The notes beneath the pieces were generated by a model. It saw only the letters and a program-made list of their open reading frames with translations. It made no database searches and was not told the origin of the DNA. A stretch of 44,981 nt of DNA from Betaproteobacteria bacterium (GTDB lineage: Bacteria > Pseudomonadota > Gammaproteobacteria > Burkholderiales > Eutrophovitaceae), in assembly GCA_020346185.1 (NCBI GenBank), contig CP070775.1, forward strand, positions 2,210,626-2,255,606, given 5' to 3'. Both the position numbers and the translations under genes were made by a program. Shown piece after piece: positions 26,927 through 34,861 of the stretch; the stretch's first letter is position 1, and every line of letters starts with the position of its first letter.

Positions 26927-27805
26927 ATGCCGACGCTCGAGAGAAAAATAACATGGCCGCTGCCGCCGATCCATCCGGAGCCGGAGTACCGCGCCTCCGG
27001 CCAGCGCGCGCAGTGGTACGCAGACATGAAACAAGTATTTCAGGTGCCCTGGATGGGGATCGTGACCATGGCATTTTCGCACTATCCCCGTTTCTTCGAG
27101 GTCCTGTGGCAGGGGCTGAAACCACTAGCGCTGAGCGAGCCGTTTGTCGACGCCTGCGCGAATTTACGCTCGCGTACCGAGGCGCGTATCGCTGACCTCG
27201 GTCCTAGCCCGCTGGTGCGACGGCTCGAGACAATCGGCTACGCGCCACGCGAGATCGACCACATACGTGCAGCCATCGAAGTCTTTTCGCACGGCAACTT
27301 CCCGTATCTTCTCACTGCGACTGCTGCGCGCCGTCTGTTAGAAGGACTCGAATTGGGTTGCTCGCGAAGTGCACCGCAGTACAGCGGTCGCCACGCGCCG
27401 CGAGTCGATGCCCCCTTCGTCTTGATGGAAATGCATCATGCCGATCAGGACACCCGCGCGCTATACGCGGATATCAAGACCACTCTCGGTCTGCCCTTCG
27501 TAAATACCGACTACCGCGCCCTAGCCCGATGGCCAAGCTACTTCGCGCTGGCATGGCGCGATCTGAAACCGCTCGTGGAGAGCAGCAAATACGCTGCCAT
27601 CTGCGAGGACGTGCACGTGCACGCGGATAAGCTCGTCGGCGAGCTGCTTCCCAATCCCGGCGCACTGACCTCTGCTGAGCTATGCGACGCAGCACAAAAC
27701 GACGGTGCACCCGATGAAATACTGGGAGTAACGCGGCTGTTCCAGTGGCTGCTGCCTGGCCTGGTGACCAACGTGGCATTTTTTCGCGCGCAACTAGTTG
27801 GCTGA
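26927..27805 (+). CDS. DehI-family 2-haloacid dehalogenase-like protein
   Basis: A 292-residue protein resembling DehI, the group I dehalogenases that hydrolyse both D- and L-2-haloacids. The family is an internal duplication, and both halves are visible: YADMKQVFQVPWMGIVTMAF and YPRFFEVLWQGLKPL in the first, then YADIKTTLGLPFVNTDYRAL and WPSYFALAWRDLKPL in the second. The Asp in NTDYRA of the second half is the likely counterpart of the catalytic Asp189 of Pseudomonas DehI (inference). The ATG at 26927 is chosen because the frame upstream, to 26858, gives a non-homologous leader. It is divergent from the CBS gene. Many homologues are of unproven activity. Confidence 0.82.
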   Translation: MPTLERKITWPLPPIHPEPEYRASGQRAQWYADMKQVFQVPWMGIVTMAFSHYPRFFEVLWQGLKPLALSEPFVDACANLRSRTEARIADLGPSPLVRRLETIGYAPREIDHIRAAIEVFSHGNFPYLLTATAARRLLEGLELGCSRSAPQYSGRHAPRVDAPFVLMEMHHADQDTRALYADIKTTLGLPFVNTDYRALARWPSYFALAWRDLKPLVESSKYAAICEDVHVHADKLVGELLPNPGALTSAELCDAAQNDGAPDEILGVTRLFQWLLPGLVTNVAFFRAQLVG

Positions 27806-27887
27806 ATGCCCTTGCCAGCCAGCCGAACAAAGCTCGCGCTGGCCGTCAATCAACGGCAGCAAGGTCACCACCTGGACAGGCCGCTCG

Positions 27888-28700
27888 TCATCGTTCAGCT
27901 CGTGATGATGGGCTGCTAACCGCATCGCCAGCGGCATTGCTGGCCACCACATAAGCAGTTTTCAGCTGATCAAGACGCAGGCGCGCGGCACCAATCTCGT
28001 CTGCCCCGAGCTCGTGAACCCAGACCGCATACGGCGCACTCAACTCAACGGCCAGAAAAGCGAACCGCGGCGTGGTTCCTGTTAACCGCGCAACAGCCTC
28101 AGTATAGTGAGCAGCCTGCAAATCGTAACCGAACTGTTCGCGGGTTCGTCTGAACGCGTCGGGCCGGCAATCGCCGGTCGTTTTCAGGTCGAGCACAATA
28201 TCGCGCGTAAAACAATCAGGGCGAGCTTTCCAGCCGGCCCCAGCCTTGTCAGTCCAGTAAATTGACAGTTCTTTTTTTCCCGAGGACATCCAATCCGCTA
28301 CCGGAAACTGCTCGCATGCCAACAAAGTATCGCGTGCACGACACAACGCACTCCACTGCCAGGCATCCAGCCAGGTGCGCTGCATCAACTCGTGTTCAGA
28401 GGGTGCTCGTAGGTCGTGCTCGGCATCGGCAAGAACCAGATACTGCGCTGCAAAGACCTCTGGCTCCAGAACCAACGCATGCAAAGCCTCGCCCATGACG
28501 GTGCCGGTAACCAGGCCACCGTCAGCCAGTTGCGATGCGGTCAGCCCCGACCTGTCGAAGCGCCGCAGCTGCGTGCTGGAAACGAATTCGCGATTGGCCA
28601 GGTAATCAGCAAGCGGTTCACGGCGCGACTCGCAAAAGCGGCTGCTACATTGCGTCGGCACCGTTGTGTCGGTACCGGGTGCGTTGTTTTCGCTGGTCAT
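27888..28700 (-). CDS. RecE/DUF3799-like PD-(D/E)xK exonuclease domain protein
   Basis: A 270-residue protein matching the exodeoxyribonuclease VIII-like nuclease domain usually encoded by phages. Seen in order: VSSTQLRRFDRSG, GTVMGEALHALVLEPEVFAA (the MGxAxHxLxLEP motif), KELSIYWTDKAGAGWKARPD, and the active-site pair ARPD with IVLDLKTT (PD...DLK), then a helix with YDLQAAHYTEAVARL, the QxxxY motif. These are the full set of catalytic residues for a metal-dependent nuclease. No phage genes or annealing protein lie beside it; neighbours are a dehalogenase and rlmJ. It may be a domesticated phage gene. Confidence 0.83.
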   Translation of the reverse strand: MTSENNAPGTDTTVPTQCSSRFCESRREPLADYLANREFVSSTQLRRFDRSGLTASQLADGGLVTGTVMGEALHALVLEPEVFAAQYLVLADAEHDLRAPSEHELMQRTWLDAWQWSALCRARDTLLACEQFPVADWMSSGKKELSIYWTDKAGAGWKARPDCFTRDIVLDLKTTGDCRPDAFRRTREQFGYDLQAAHYTEAVARLTGTTPRFAFLAVELSAPYAVWVHELGADEIGAARLRLDQLKTAYVVASNAAGDAVSSPSSRAER

Positions 28701-28752
28701 TTAGTAAATAGCCACTTCGCAGATAGTCGCCTGGCAAGCATCGGCTGGCGTC

Positions 28753-29595
28753 CTACTCACCGACCAGCCACTGGATGCGATAGCGGCCTGCTGCGTCGAC
28801 CGAAAGCGTTTTCCACAACCAGTGCAACAACGGCGCAGCAGTAGATTCGAGGCCAAACGGCGGATTGATCACCAGCATCGCACTGCCGCGCAGACTCTGC
28901 TGCCAGTCGCCAGGACGAATTGAAAGTTCCAGCTTGAGCACTTTACGTAAGCCGGATTCCACGATAATTTGTTCGAAACCATGAACCGCCGGCTGTTCCG
29001 CCAATGGATACCAGACCGCATAGACACCGGTTGCGAAACGCTTGTACGCAAATACCACGGCCTCGGCAAGGCGGCGAAATTCATTGGCACGATCAAACGA
29101 TGAGTCAATCAGTATTAATCCACGTCGTTCCCTTGGGGGTAGAAACGCCTTCAGCGCCTGATAGCCGTCCATGTTGCGCACCTGAACCCGACGCTGTGCC
29201 CGAAACTGGTTTTGAAGTTGTGCGAAGTCGTCGCGATTCAGTTCGGTTAATACCATGCGATCATTTGCGCGCAGCAACCGGTAAACCAAGCAAGGAGAGC
29301 CGGGGTAATAACGCAGTTCTTCATCCGGATTGTATTGCCGTACCGCATCGAGGTACGGCCGCACCGACGCCGGGCAATCGTCCCGGTCATAAATTCGCGC
29401 AATTCCATTCTCGAATTCGCTATTCTTTTGTGCCCAGGCGTGCGCAAGATCATAGCGGCCGAGACCGGCATGCGTATCAAGATACACAAAAGGCTTATCC
29501 TTTCGCCCGATCAGTGCTGCCAGCTGCACAACAATAGTGTGCTTGAATACATCTGCGAAATTTCCCGCATGGAACAGGTGACGATAGGCAAGCAC
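28753..29595 (-). CDS. rlmJ: RlmJ-family 23S rRNA adenine(2030)-N6-methyltransferase, motif IV altered
   Basis: The 280-residue product fits RlmJ, which methylates N6 of A2030 in 23S rRNA using S-adenosylmethionine. MLAYRHLFHAGNFADVFKHT is the diagnostic start, followed by VYLDTHAGLGRYDLA (SAM binding) and YYPGSPCLVYRLLR. The catalytic motif, normally DPPY or similar, reads LILIDSSFDRANEF, with Asp164 kept but both prolines turned to Ser165 and Ser166 (codons TCA and TCG, each one C-to-T change from proline) and Phe167. The C-terminal SAMLVINPPFGLE segment is normal. Because the PP pair shapes the adenine pocket, activity is doubtful. The rest of the frame is undamaged. Confidence 0.9.
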   Translation of the reverse strand: MLAYRHLFHAGNFADVFKHTIVVQLAALIGRKDKPFVYLDTHAGLGRYDLAHAWAQKNSEFENGIARIYDRDDCPASVRPYLDAVRQYNPDEELRYYPGSPCLVYRLLRANDRMVLTELNRDDFAQLQNQFRAQRRVQVRNMDGYQALKAFLPPRERRGLILIDSSFDRANEFRRLAEAVVFAYKRFATGVYAVWYPLAEQPAVHGFEQIIVESGLRKVLKLELSIRPGDWQQSLRGSAMLVINPPFGLESTAAPLLHWLWKTLSVDAAGRYRIQWLVGE

Positions 29596-29740
29596 GGTCG
29601 GTTTCGAAGCAAATTAAACTACCAACGGCTTAACAACGGCCGCACAATCACCGCGAATCGGGTCTGGAACTACTTTAGATTATCCGCTTACAGGCGGCGA
29701 GGCACTCCCCGTGTGGCCGCTGCCCAAAAGCGAGAGGCCC

Positions 29741-30187
29741 TCAGCGTATCGTCGGTGTCGGCACCTCGTTGCGGCGGCAACGCGCCGACCATCCGGTCAT
29801 CGCCACCCGGTGCGTCGAGTGAATGCTGACGAGGTAGAGATTCTGGATTCGGTATGCTTCCATTTCAGCATTGTTGCTACGCATGCAAGCGTTGCGCACA
29901 GAATCGAAGCGGCCACTTACTGCTTGGACATGGTGCACCAGTTCGTGTAACAGAATCGAACGCGCGTGAACGTCGTGCTCCAAATCGAGGCTTCCATCGA
30001 TGAAAACGCCCTGATGTGGGGCGTAGAAGGCTTTGACACCACATGGTCCCTTGCAGAACCTCTGCTGCAGTTCCACCGGCGCGAGTTGATGTACCTCGGG
30101 ATAGACCTCAGGTACCGGATATCCGCCAATATCATGTATCGCAACGAATAGTTTCGTCAACAATGCAGCTAACGCGACAGAGTCCAT
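29741..30187 (-). CDS. Small HExxH zinc-metalloprotease-like protein
   Basis: A 148-residue protein with HELVHH at 81-86 inside ARSILLHELVHHVQAVSGRF. A likely third ligand is Glu110 in NNAEMEAYRIQNLYL, the E-x-E-A-Y pattern of small gluzincin-like families (I recall DUF6647 as similar). Upstream, CKGPCGVKAFYAPHQGVFID holds two cysteines and a strand that would form the active-site edge. The first 20 residues are hydrophobic (VALAALLTKLFVAIHDIG) but not a clear signal peptide. The start is supported by AAGGAG ten bases upstream. Substrate and role unknown; stands alone between rlmJ and the MazG-like gene. Confidence 0.72.
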   Translation of the reverse strand: MDSVALAALLTKLFVAIHDIGGYPVPEVYPEVHQLAPVELQQRFCKGPCGVKAFYAPHQGVFIDGSLDLEHDVHARSILLHELVHHVQAVSGRFDSVRNACMRSNNAEMEAYRIQNLYLVSIHSTHRVAMTGWSARCRRNEVPTPTIR

Positions 30188-30352
30188 TATGGGTCTCCTT
30201 GATTATCCGGGTGCCCCTCCCGCCGCTCGGACGCTAACAAGATATTGTCAGTTGCGCATACGATAGCAAGTATCGGGCCATAATGCTGCAGCCCAGCGTA
30301 CTTGGCCATCATCCGCCGGTCGGGTGCAAAACCCAATTCGTCATTACATTAC

Positions 30353-30709
30353 CTATAATTTGTCATACTTAGTCGCCCGGCCACGGACCTTTTCGACCGG
30401 ATATCGGTGACGGTTCAATTCCAGCTTTTCTTCTGCCGCCTTGAGCAGATCCACTTGCAGTTTGTCCGCCAAGCGCAACAGAAACATCAGGACATCAGCC
30501 ATCTCCATGACCACCTCATGGCGTTGCGTGGCCCCGAGCGAATCTGCCTCTGATTGACTAAGCCATTGAAAATGATCGAGAATCTCGCCCGCCTCAGCTG
30601 CCAGCGCCATGGCCAGATTCTTTGGATTATGGAACTGGTCCCAGTCGCGTTGCTCCGCGAATTCTGCAATCGCTGCGCTCAACTTGCTCAAGCCGTCATC
30701 GTTGTCCAT
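30353..30709 (-). CDS. MazG-like nucleotide pyrophosphohydrolase
   Basis: A 118-residue all-alpha NTP pyrophosphatase of the small MazG/RS21-C6 type, which hydrolyses non-canonical or excess dNTPs to monophosphates. The metal-binding acidic residues are in ALAAEAGEILDHFQWL (E-x-x-E) and VVMEMADVLMFLLRLAD (E-x-x-D). The last helix LLKAAEEKLELNRHRYPVEK and the tail GRATKYDKL are typical. The ATG at 30709 gives MDNDDGLSKLSAAI, the usual N-terminus; a TTG start six codons earlier is possible. Divergent from the Omp85 gene at 30843. Confidence 0.89.
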   Translation of the reverse strand: MDNDDGLSKLSAAIAEFAEQRDWDQFHNPKNLAMALAAEAGEILDHFQWLSQSEADSLGATQRHEVVMEMADVLMFLLRLADKLQVDLLKAAEEKLELNRHRYPVEKVRGRATKYDKL

Positions 30710-30842
30710 CACGCGAGGATATCTCAACGATATCGGCCCGACGACACCAGCCCCTCAAATGGCTAAATGGGCTGGTCTAAGATTCGCTCGATTCGGGCTG
30801 ATGAATAATGCTTTCCGCATGTACCAAGCGGAACGAAGCCGT

Positions 30843-32471
30843 ATGCTTACGCGGGGGTTTGTTGCTGCCCTACTGGTCAGCACGTGCCTTAGCAAGCAGG
30901 CACTCGCCCAGGAAAACAAACCTCTACCGTCGTTCGAGCAACTAGAAGTTGCTGGCGCGATCATCGGTCAGGTTCTCGTCGACAATCAAAATATCTTTGA
31001 CCTCGACGATCCGAAAGAAAATAACTTTCTATATCGATTCGCCAACACCCTGCATATACGCACGCGCGCTGGTGTCATCCGCCGAATACTGCTGTTTAAG
31101 CCGGGCGATCCGGTTTTGCTGCAACGAATCGAGGAGAGCGAACGGCTTCTGCAAAACACGGCATACATCTACGAGGTTCTCATTCGTCCGGTCGCCTACA
31201 GCGACGGAATAGTCGACATTGAAGTGATAACGAGAGATACCTGGACACTGGACCCAGGACTCGGTTTCTCCCGCAGGGGTGGAGAAAACACATCAAAGTA
31301 CGGACTCAAGGAACTCAACCTGATCGGAACTGGCGCCGCCATCGAATGGCAGCGCGAGGAAGGCGAGCGAGGCAAGACCGATGGTTACCAGTTCAACAAC
31401 GACCTCGTTTTTGGAACCAGATCCAGATTCAACTTCACGTATATTGACGGCTATGATGGCACGTCACAGTCCATTTCGCTGGTCCGGCCATTTTTTGCAC
31501 TGGACTCACGTTGGTCGGCTGGCTTATTCGGTTCCACAAGTGACCGATTGATATCGACCTACAATAACAACGTTGTTACCTCTCAATACCGGCGACAGCG
31601 CAATACCACCAGTATTTTCGGTGGCTTGTCCGGAGGTCTGGTCAATGGCTGGACTCGGCGCTACTCGCTCGGCCTCGACTACCTGGACGAAAACAATGAA
31701 CTGGTTGCCGGAGCACCGCCACCAGATCAGTTACCTGTGGACGAGATTCAGGTTGCACCGTTCGTGCGATTCGAGGTCATCCAGGACCAGTTCGTCAAGA
31801 CCACCAACCGCGATCAGGTCGCACGGCCCGAATTCTTCCTGCTCGGTTTCTCCACCAACATAAAGCTCGGATATGCCTCGACGGCGCTGGGTTCGACCAG
31901 ACCCGCCTGGAATTATGCAGCGGCCCTTAACCAGGGCTGGGATCTGTCTCGCGATCGTATCCTGGTCGCCAAAGCCGCCGCAGCGGGTCTTTACGCTGAC
32001 GGGAAAGAAGAGGACCGGTTATTTTCAGGGTCTTTCGAATACTATGTTCCGCAGAGCAATCGCGCCCAGACCTATGTCGCCATCAAAGGCGATTCAGCAA
32101 GCGATGTGACTCAGAGCAACCAGCTATCGATCGGTGGCGAGAACGGATTGGCCGGGTACCCGGCCAACTATCAGACCGGCGATACGCGGGTCTTGCTCAG
32201 TCTTGAACAGCGGCTTTATTCCGATTGGTATCCGTTCCGGCTGTTCCGGGTCGGCGGTGGCGCGTTCGTCGATATCGGCCGCGCCTGGGGCGGAGACGAT
32301 ACCAACAACGTGGATCGTGACTGGCTCGCCAGTGTCGGATTCGGCCTGCGTATATTCAGTGTGCGCTCCGCCTTCGGAACAGTATGGCGACTCGATATTG
32401 CCTTTCCGATCGACCCAGAAGGCGATGTTCCGAGCTATCAAATCCAGTTCTACAGAACGGTAGGATTCTGA
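30843..32471 (+). CDS. Omp85/BamA-like outer-membrane beta-barrel protein
   Basis: From the ATG at 30843 the 542-residue product begins with a signal peptide (MLTRGFVAALLVSTCLSKQA, cleavage at ALA-QE). It is followed by one POTRA-like domain (about residues 70-125: GVIRRILLFKPGDPVLLQRI, VLIRPVAYSDGIVDIEV) and a long beta-barrel of the surface-antigen type. The barrel shows GFSRRGGENTSKYGLKELNL near its start and ends in IQFYRTVGF, with the C-terminal Phe used for outer-membrane insertion. The strand with GLAGYPANYQTGDTRVLLS resembles the VRGF region of BamA, but with GYP in place of RGF. Full BamA has five POTRA repeats, so this is a shorter relative of unknown partner. The frame upstream to 30609 is not a gene. 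Confidence 0.84.
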   Translation: MLTRGFVAALLVSTCLSKQALAQENKPLPSFEQLEVAGAIIGQVLVDNQNIFDLDDPKENNFLYRFANTLHIRTRAGVIRRILLFKPGDPVLLQRIEESERLLQNTAYIYEVLIRPVAYSDGIVDIEVITRDTWTLDPGLGFSRRGGENTSKYGLKELNLIGTGAAIEWQREEGERGKTDGYQFNNDLVFGTRSRFNFTYIDGYDGTSQSISLVRPFFALDSRWSAGLFGSTSDRLISTYNNNVVTSQYRRQRNTTSIFGGLSGGLVNGWTRRYSLGLDYLDENNELVAGAPPPDQLPVDEIQVAPFVRFEVIQDQFVKTTNRDQVARPEFFLLGFSTNIKLGYASTALGSTRPAWNYAAALNQGWDLSRDRILVAKAAAAGLYADGKEEDRLFSGSFEYYVPQSNRAQTYVAIKGDSASDVTQSNQLSIGGENGLAGYPANYQTGDTRVLLSLEQRLYSDWYPFRLFRVGGGAFVDIGRAWGGDDTNNVDRDWLASVGFGLRIFSVRSAFGTVWRLDIAFPIDPEGDVPSYQIQFYRTVGF

Positions 32472-32474
32472 CGC

Positions 32475-32495
32475 GGCCGAAAGATTCAGTCGGCC
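32475..32495. terminator. Weak hairpin between convergent genes
   Basis: Arms GGCCGA (32475-32480) and TCGGCC (32490-32495) form a 6-bp stem with a 9-base loop, four bases after the Omp85 stop and just before the stop of the leftward SLOG gene. No U-run follows on either strand, so it is only a candidate bidirectional transcript end. Confidence 0.35.
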
Positions 32496-32498
32496 CAA

Positions 32499-33236
32499 TC
32501 AGCCTGTTTGCTTGACAGCATGCTTGGCGCGGTAATGTTGTCCCAGGCCTTTGCGTCTTTGTGCATTGAACTTTTGATTGCGCCCCCTGGAGCTTGTCTC
32601 GGCGCCGTTGCCTGCGGCTGCCTGCACCTGTTCGTTGCTTTTGTACTTGCCATTCCTACTACTCGAGCGCTTGCCGGACGGGCGTTTCTGAGCCAATAAA
32701 TCAACCAGCATGCGCAGGGTATCGAAAGCATATTTGTAACCTTTTTCAATCTTGCTGGCTCGTGGACCGGCAATATTGAGGGTACGTACGCCGCGCTCAC
32801 GCACAAACTCCGCGATTTGTTTGGCTGCCTGTGCGGGCCGTGCCCCGGAACCGTCAATCAACTGATAGGGTTTGGCGAGCTGGACACAATCGTCGAGCGT
32901 GCTCTCCGTACCGCCTTCGATTTCACCGAAGTAAATAATGGCCGAGCCATCGCTATCGACGACATTCTTGCGCGTACGATCGCGATAGTCGCCACCAGGG
33001 AGTTCCTGCATGGGGTATTGCTCGGGTATCGTCCCGTCCTCAGCCAGGCGGCCCTCCGGGCACCAGCCGCCACACTGGATCTTCAGTTCCAGAGCGGCAT
33101 CGAGCACGCCTCGGTCAACACCAGTCTGTCCACCCGTCACAACCTTGATCTTCTGTTGCCACGGGTCTCCTTCGCGCCGTTGCTCGGGCGATTGCCCGTG
33201 TCCTTTCGTACGCGACCCTCTCCGATTTCTGGCCAC
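32499..33236 (-). CDS. Putative molybdenum-carrier/SLOG-family protein with basic tail
   Basis: A 245-residue protein. Residues 29-175 match the putative molybdenum carrier (YpsA/SLOG Rossmann) family: IKVVTGGQTGVDRGVLDAAL, GGWCPEGRLAEDGTIP, SAIIYFGEIEGGTESTLDDC and VRTLNIAGPRAS. SLOG proteins bind nucleotide-like ligands; the carrier role is known only for one characterised relative. The final 70 residues (SGKRSSSRNGKYKSNEQVQA onwards) are highly basic and low-complexity, rich in Lys, Arg, Gln and Ser, and so is the first 28-residue leader (ARNRRGSRTKGHGQSPEQRR). The family is usually about 150-170 residues, so both tails are extra. A GGAAG ribosome site fits the GTG start at 33236. Confidence 0.82.
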   Translation of the reverse strand: MARNRRGSRTKGHGQSPEQRREGDPWQQKIKVVTGGQTGVDRGVLDAALELKIQCGGWCPEGRLAEDGTIPEQYPMQELPGGDYRDRTRKNVVDSDGSAIIYFGEIEGGTESTLDDCVQLAKPYQLIDGSGARPAQAAKQIAEFVRERGVRTLNIAGPRASKIEKGYKYAFDTLRMLVDLLAQKRPSGKRSSSRNGKYKSNEQVQAAAGNGAETSSRGRNQKFNAQRRKGLGQHYRAKHAVKQTG

Positions 33237-33961
33237 CTAGTACTTCCTTTTGTATACGATGTTGTGCGCCTCTTTCACTGCCACCTCCGACGGGTCGTAA
33301 AGATGCATTAATTGCCTGGCTGAACATTCAATTCGACAGTGTCGTCAAAATGTTCTTTCGCTTCTTGTCGCGTCTCGCCGTCTGTATTTGCGATCAATAT
33401 ATCCGCATCCAATCATGCGCAAGCCACAAGCCACAGGCGCTCATTGCGAATCACCGCCTGACGCGCTCCTGGTTTCTCGCGAGTATCGCCATGCAATTCG
33501 GTGGTTGCCGGAAACGCCAATAGTTGCGTTTGCCCCGACCCGGACCGTGACGAAGCCACTTTTCACTCGCAATCGCTTTTTTGGCGGGGGGCCTCATCGG
33601 GCTCTACGGGACGCTTATTGAGCGTAACAAGAGCCGTCCCTCTCCGGCAGCAGCTCGCTCTCTCGCGAGACTAAGATCACAATATCGCTATCGCGTCCAA
33701 ATGCGACAACCACCCCGCGCTTATCGGTGTGTCACGCCTGTTCCTGGCTCGGTCCGCAATGCCCAGCCGAGCGAAGACCCGCCTTCAAAGCTAAACTTTA
33801 ACACTACCCGCAGCAAATGTTGAGAAATCGGCATATCTTCGCGCGGCAGAACCCGATTCGCGCCAGCGAATCCTTTCTGCTTGCCAAGCACATGCCGAGC
33901 CAAGATGTGCGAGGACGTGGGATAATCCTCGCTGAATTCGTAATCACTCACAGGAACGACT
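33237..33961. other. 725-bp stretch with no recognisable intact gene
   Basis: Frames on both strands are short and not recognised. Two minus-strand segments look coding-like: about 33305-33415, encoding ADILIANTDGETRQEAKEHF and ending in NVQPGN, and about 33615-33725, encoding RGVVVAFGRDSDIVILVSRE. They may be small unannotated peptides or scraps of a decayed gene. The promoter of the rightward gene at 33962 and of the leftward SLOG gene should lie at the two ends. Confidence 0.4.
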
Positions 33962-34360
33962 ATGGCCCTGGACAAAGCCACCGAAGAACTGAAAATGAAT
34001 GCAGATACTCTCTTCCGCGAAGAGATTATCACTGATCGCAAGATCGGCACGATCCGGATACTGCACCCGATCAAGACCGACGGCGCGGCCGATGACAGCA
34101 GGCAACGTATTTACGTGGGCGAGACCCAAATCATGACGCCTATGGGCGCCGTGCCACTCTCGTTTCAACTCGATGGTGATACGCTGTCGGAAGCCGTCGA
34201 TAAATTCGCCGAAGGTGCTCAAGCGGCAGTTGAGCGCGCGATGACCGAATTGCAGCAACTGCGACGTGAGGCGGCGTCCTCGATAGTGATTCCTGAAGGC
34301 GTTCCACCGGGGCTTGCCGGCGGCGGAGCACCGGGCGGAGGCAAGATCAAGCTGCCCTGA
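33962..34360 (+). CDS. Conserved-looking cytoplasmic protein, function unknown
   Basis: A 132-residue soluble protein, no signal peptide. The sequence is MALDKATEELKMNADTLFRE, then EIITDRKIGTIRILHPIKTD with a beta-strand-rich centre (RIYVGETQIMTPMGAVPLSF), a helix with SEAVDKFAEGAQAAVERAMT, and a glycine-rich end GGGAPGGGKIKLP. I recall similar short proteobacterial proteins ending in GGGKIKLP but no named function. It starts with ATG at 33962, preceded by AGGAACG at suitable spacing. No operon partner; convergent with the membrane protein at 34405. Confidence 0.62.
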   Translation: MALDKATEELKMNADTLFREEIITDRKIGTIRILHPIKTDGAADDSRQRIYVGETQIMTPMGAVPLSFQLDGDTLSEAVDKFAEGAQAAVERAMTELQQLRREAASSIVIPEGVPPGLAGGGAPGGGKIKLP

Positions 34361-34404
34361 ATCGGAAAACCTGCGCCCGGCGGTTCAGCCTGCAAGACCA
34401 ACAA

Positions 34405-34821
34405 TCAACCTGCCGCGCCTTTTGCCGTGCTTGATACGGATTGCATGGCTCTCACGCTGCTCGCGTTGAGCAACAACCAGGTCAACAACATGACGAAGCA
34501 GCTAAGCACGAAGATCTTGTTGATAAACCAATTGGTGCGCCATATGGTCCACTCCGGCGCCGCGAGAAAAACGACGAACTTGCTGATGATGATGACGATT
34601 TCGGCGATCGACACGGCAACAGCAAACTCAAAGGTGTAGCGCCGCCAGTGCAGCAGTGACCAGCCGAGCACCATGTGCACCACCGGCCAGAAATCCAGAT
34701 ACACGTGGGTGCCTAGCGGCAGATCACTGTCAATCGCATAAGCAATCGGAAACAGGTATTTGATGACGATAGTCCACGCCGCGAGTATGAATAGAAAATT
34801 GGCAAAGAATCGATTCATCAT
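34405..34821 (-). CDS. Four-helix membrane protein, function unknown
   Basis: A 138-residue integral membrane protein. MMNRFFANFLFILAAWTIVI is the first helix. Three more follow at about 46-62 (FWPVVHMVLGWSLLHW), 68-88 (FAVAVSIAEIVIIISKFVVF) and 104-125 (INKIFVLSCFVMLLTWLLLN). Short charged loops separate them. The family is not recognised. The start at 34821 has GGAG seven bases upstream; an upstream in-frame start would overlap the preceding gene. It lies downstream of the aldo/keto reductase on the same strand (40 bases between them), so it may be an accessory membrane subunit of that exported redox protein. Confidence 0.66.
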   Translation of the reverse strand: MMNRFFANFLFILAAWTIVIKYLFPIAYAIDSDLPLGTHVYLDFWPVVHMVLGWSLLHWRRYTFEFAVAVSIAEIVIIISKFVVFLAAPEWTIWRTNWFINKIFVLSCFVMLLTWLLLNASSVRAMQSVSSTAKGAAG

Positions 34822-34861
34822 TTTGTCTCCGGCGTTACAGTAAGCATTGACCGCTGCCGGT

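Noticed and set aside
30609-30842. N-terminal extension of the Omp85 gene
   Set aside because: It overlaps the divergent MazG-like gene and lacks a signal peptide; the ATG at 30843 begins one.
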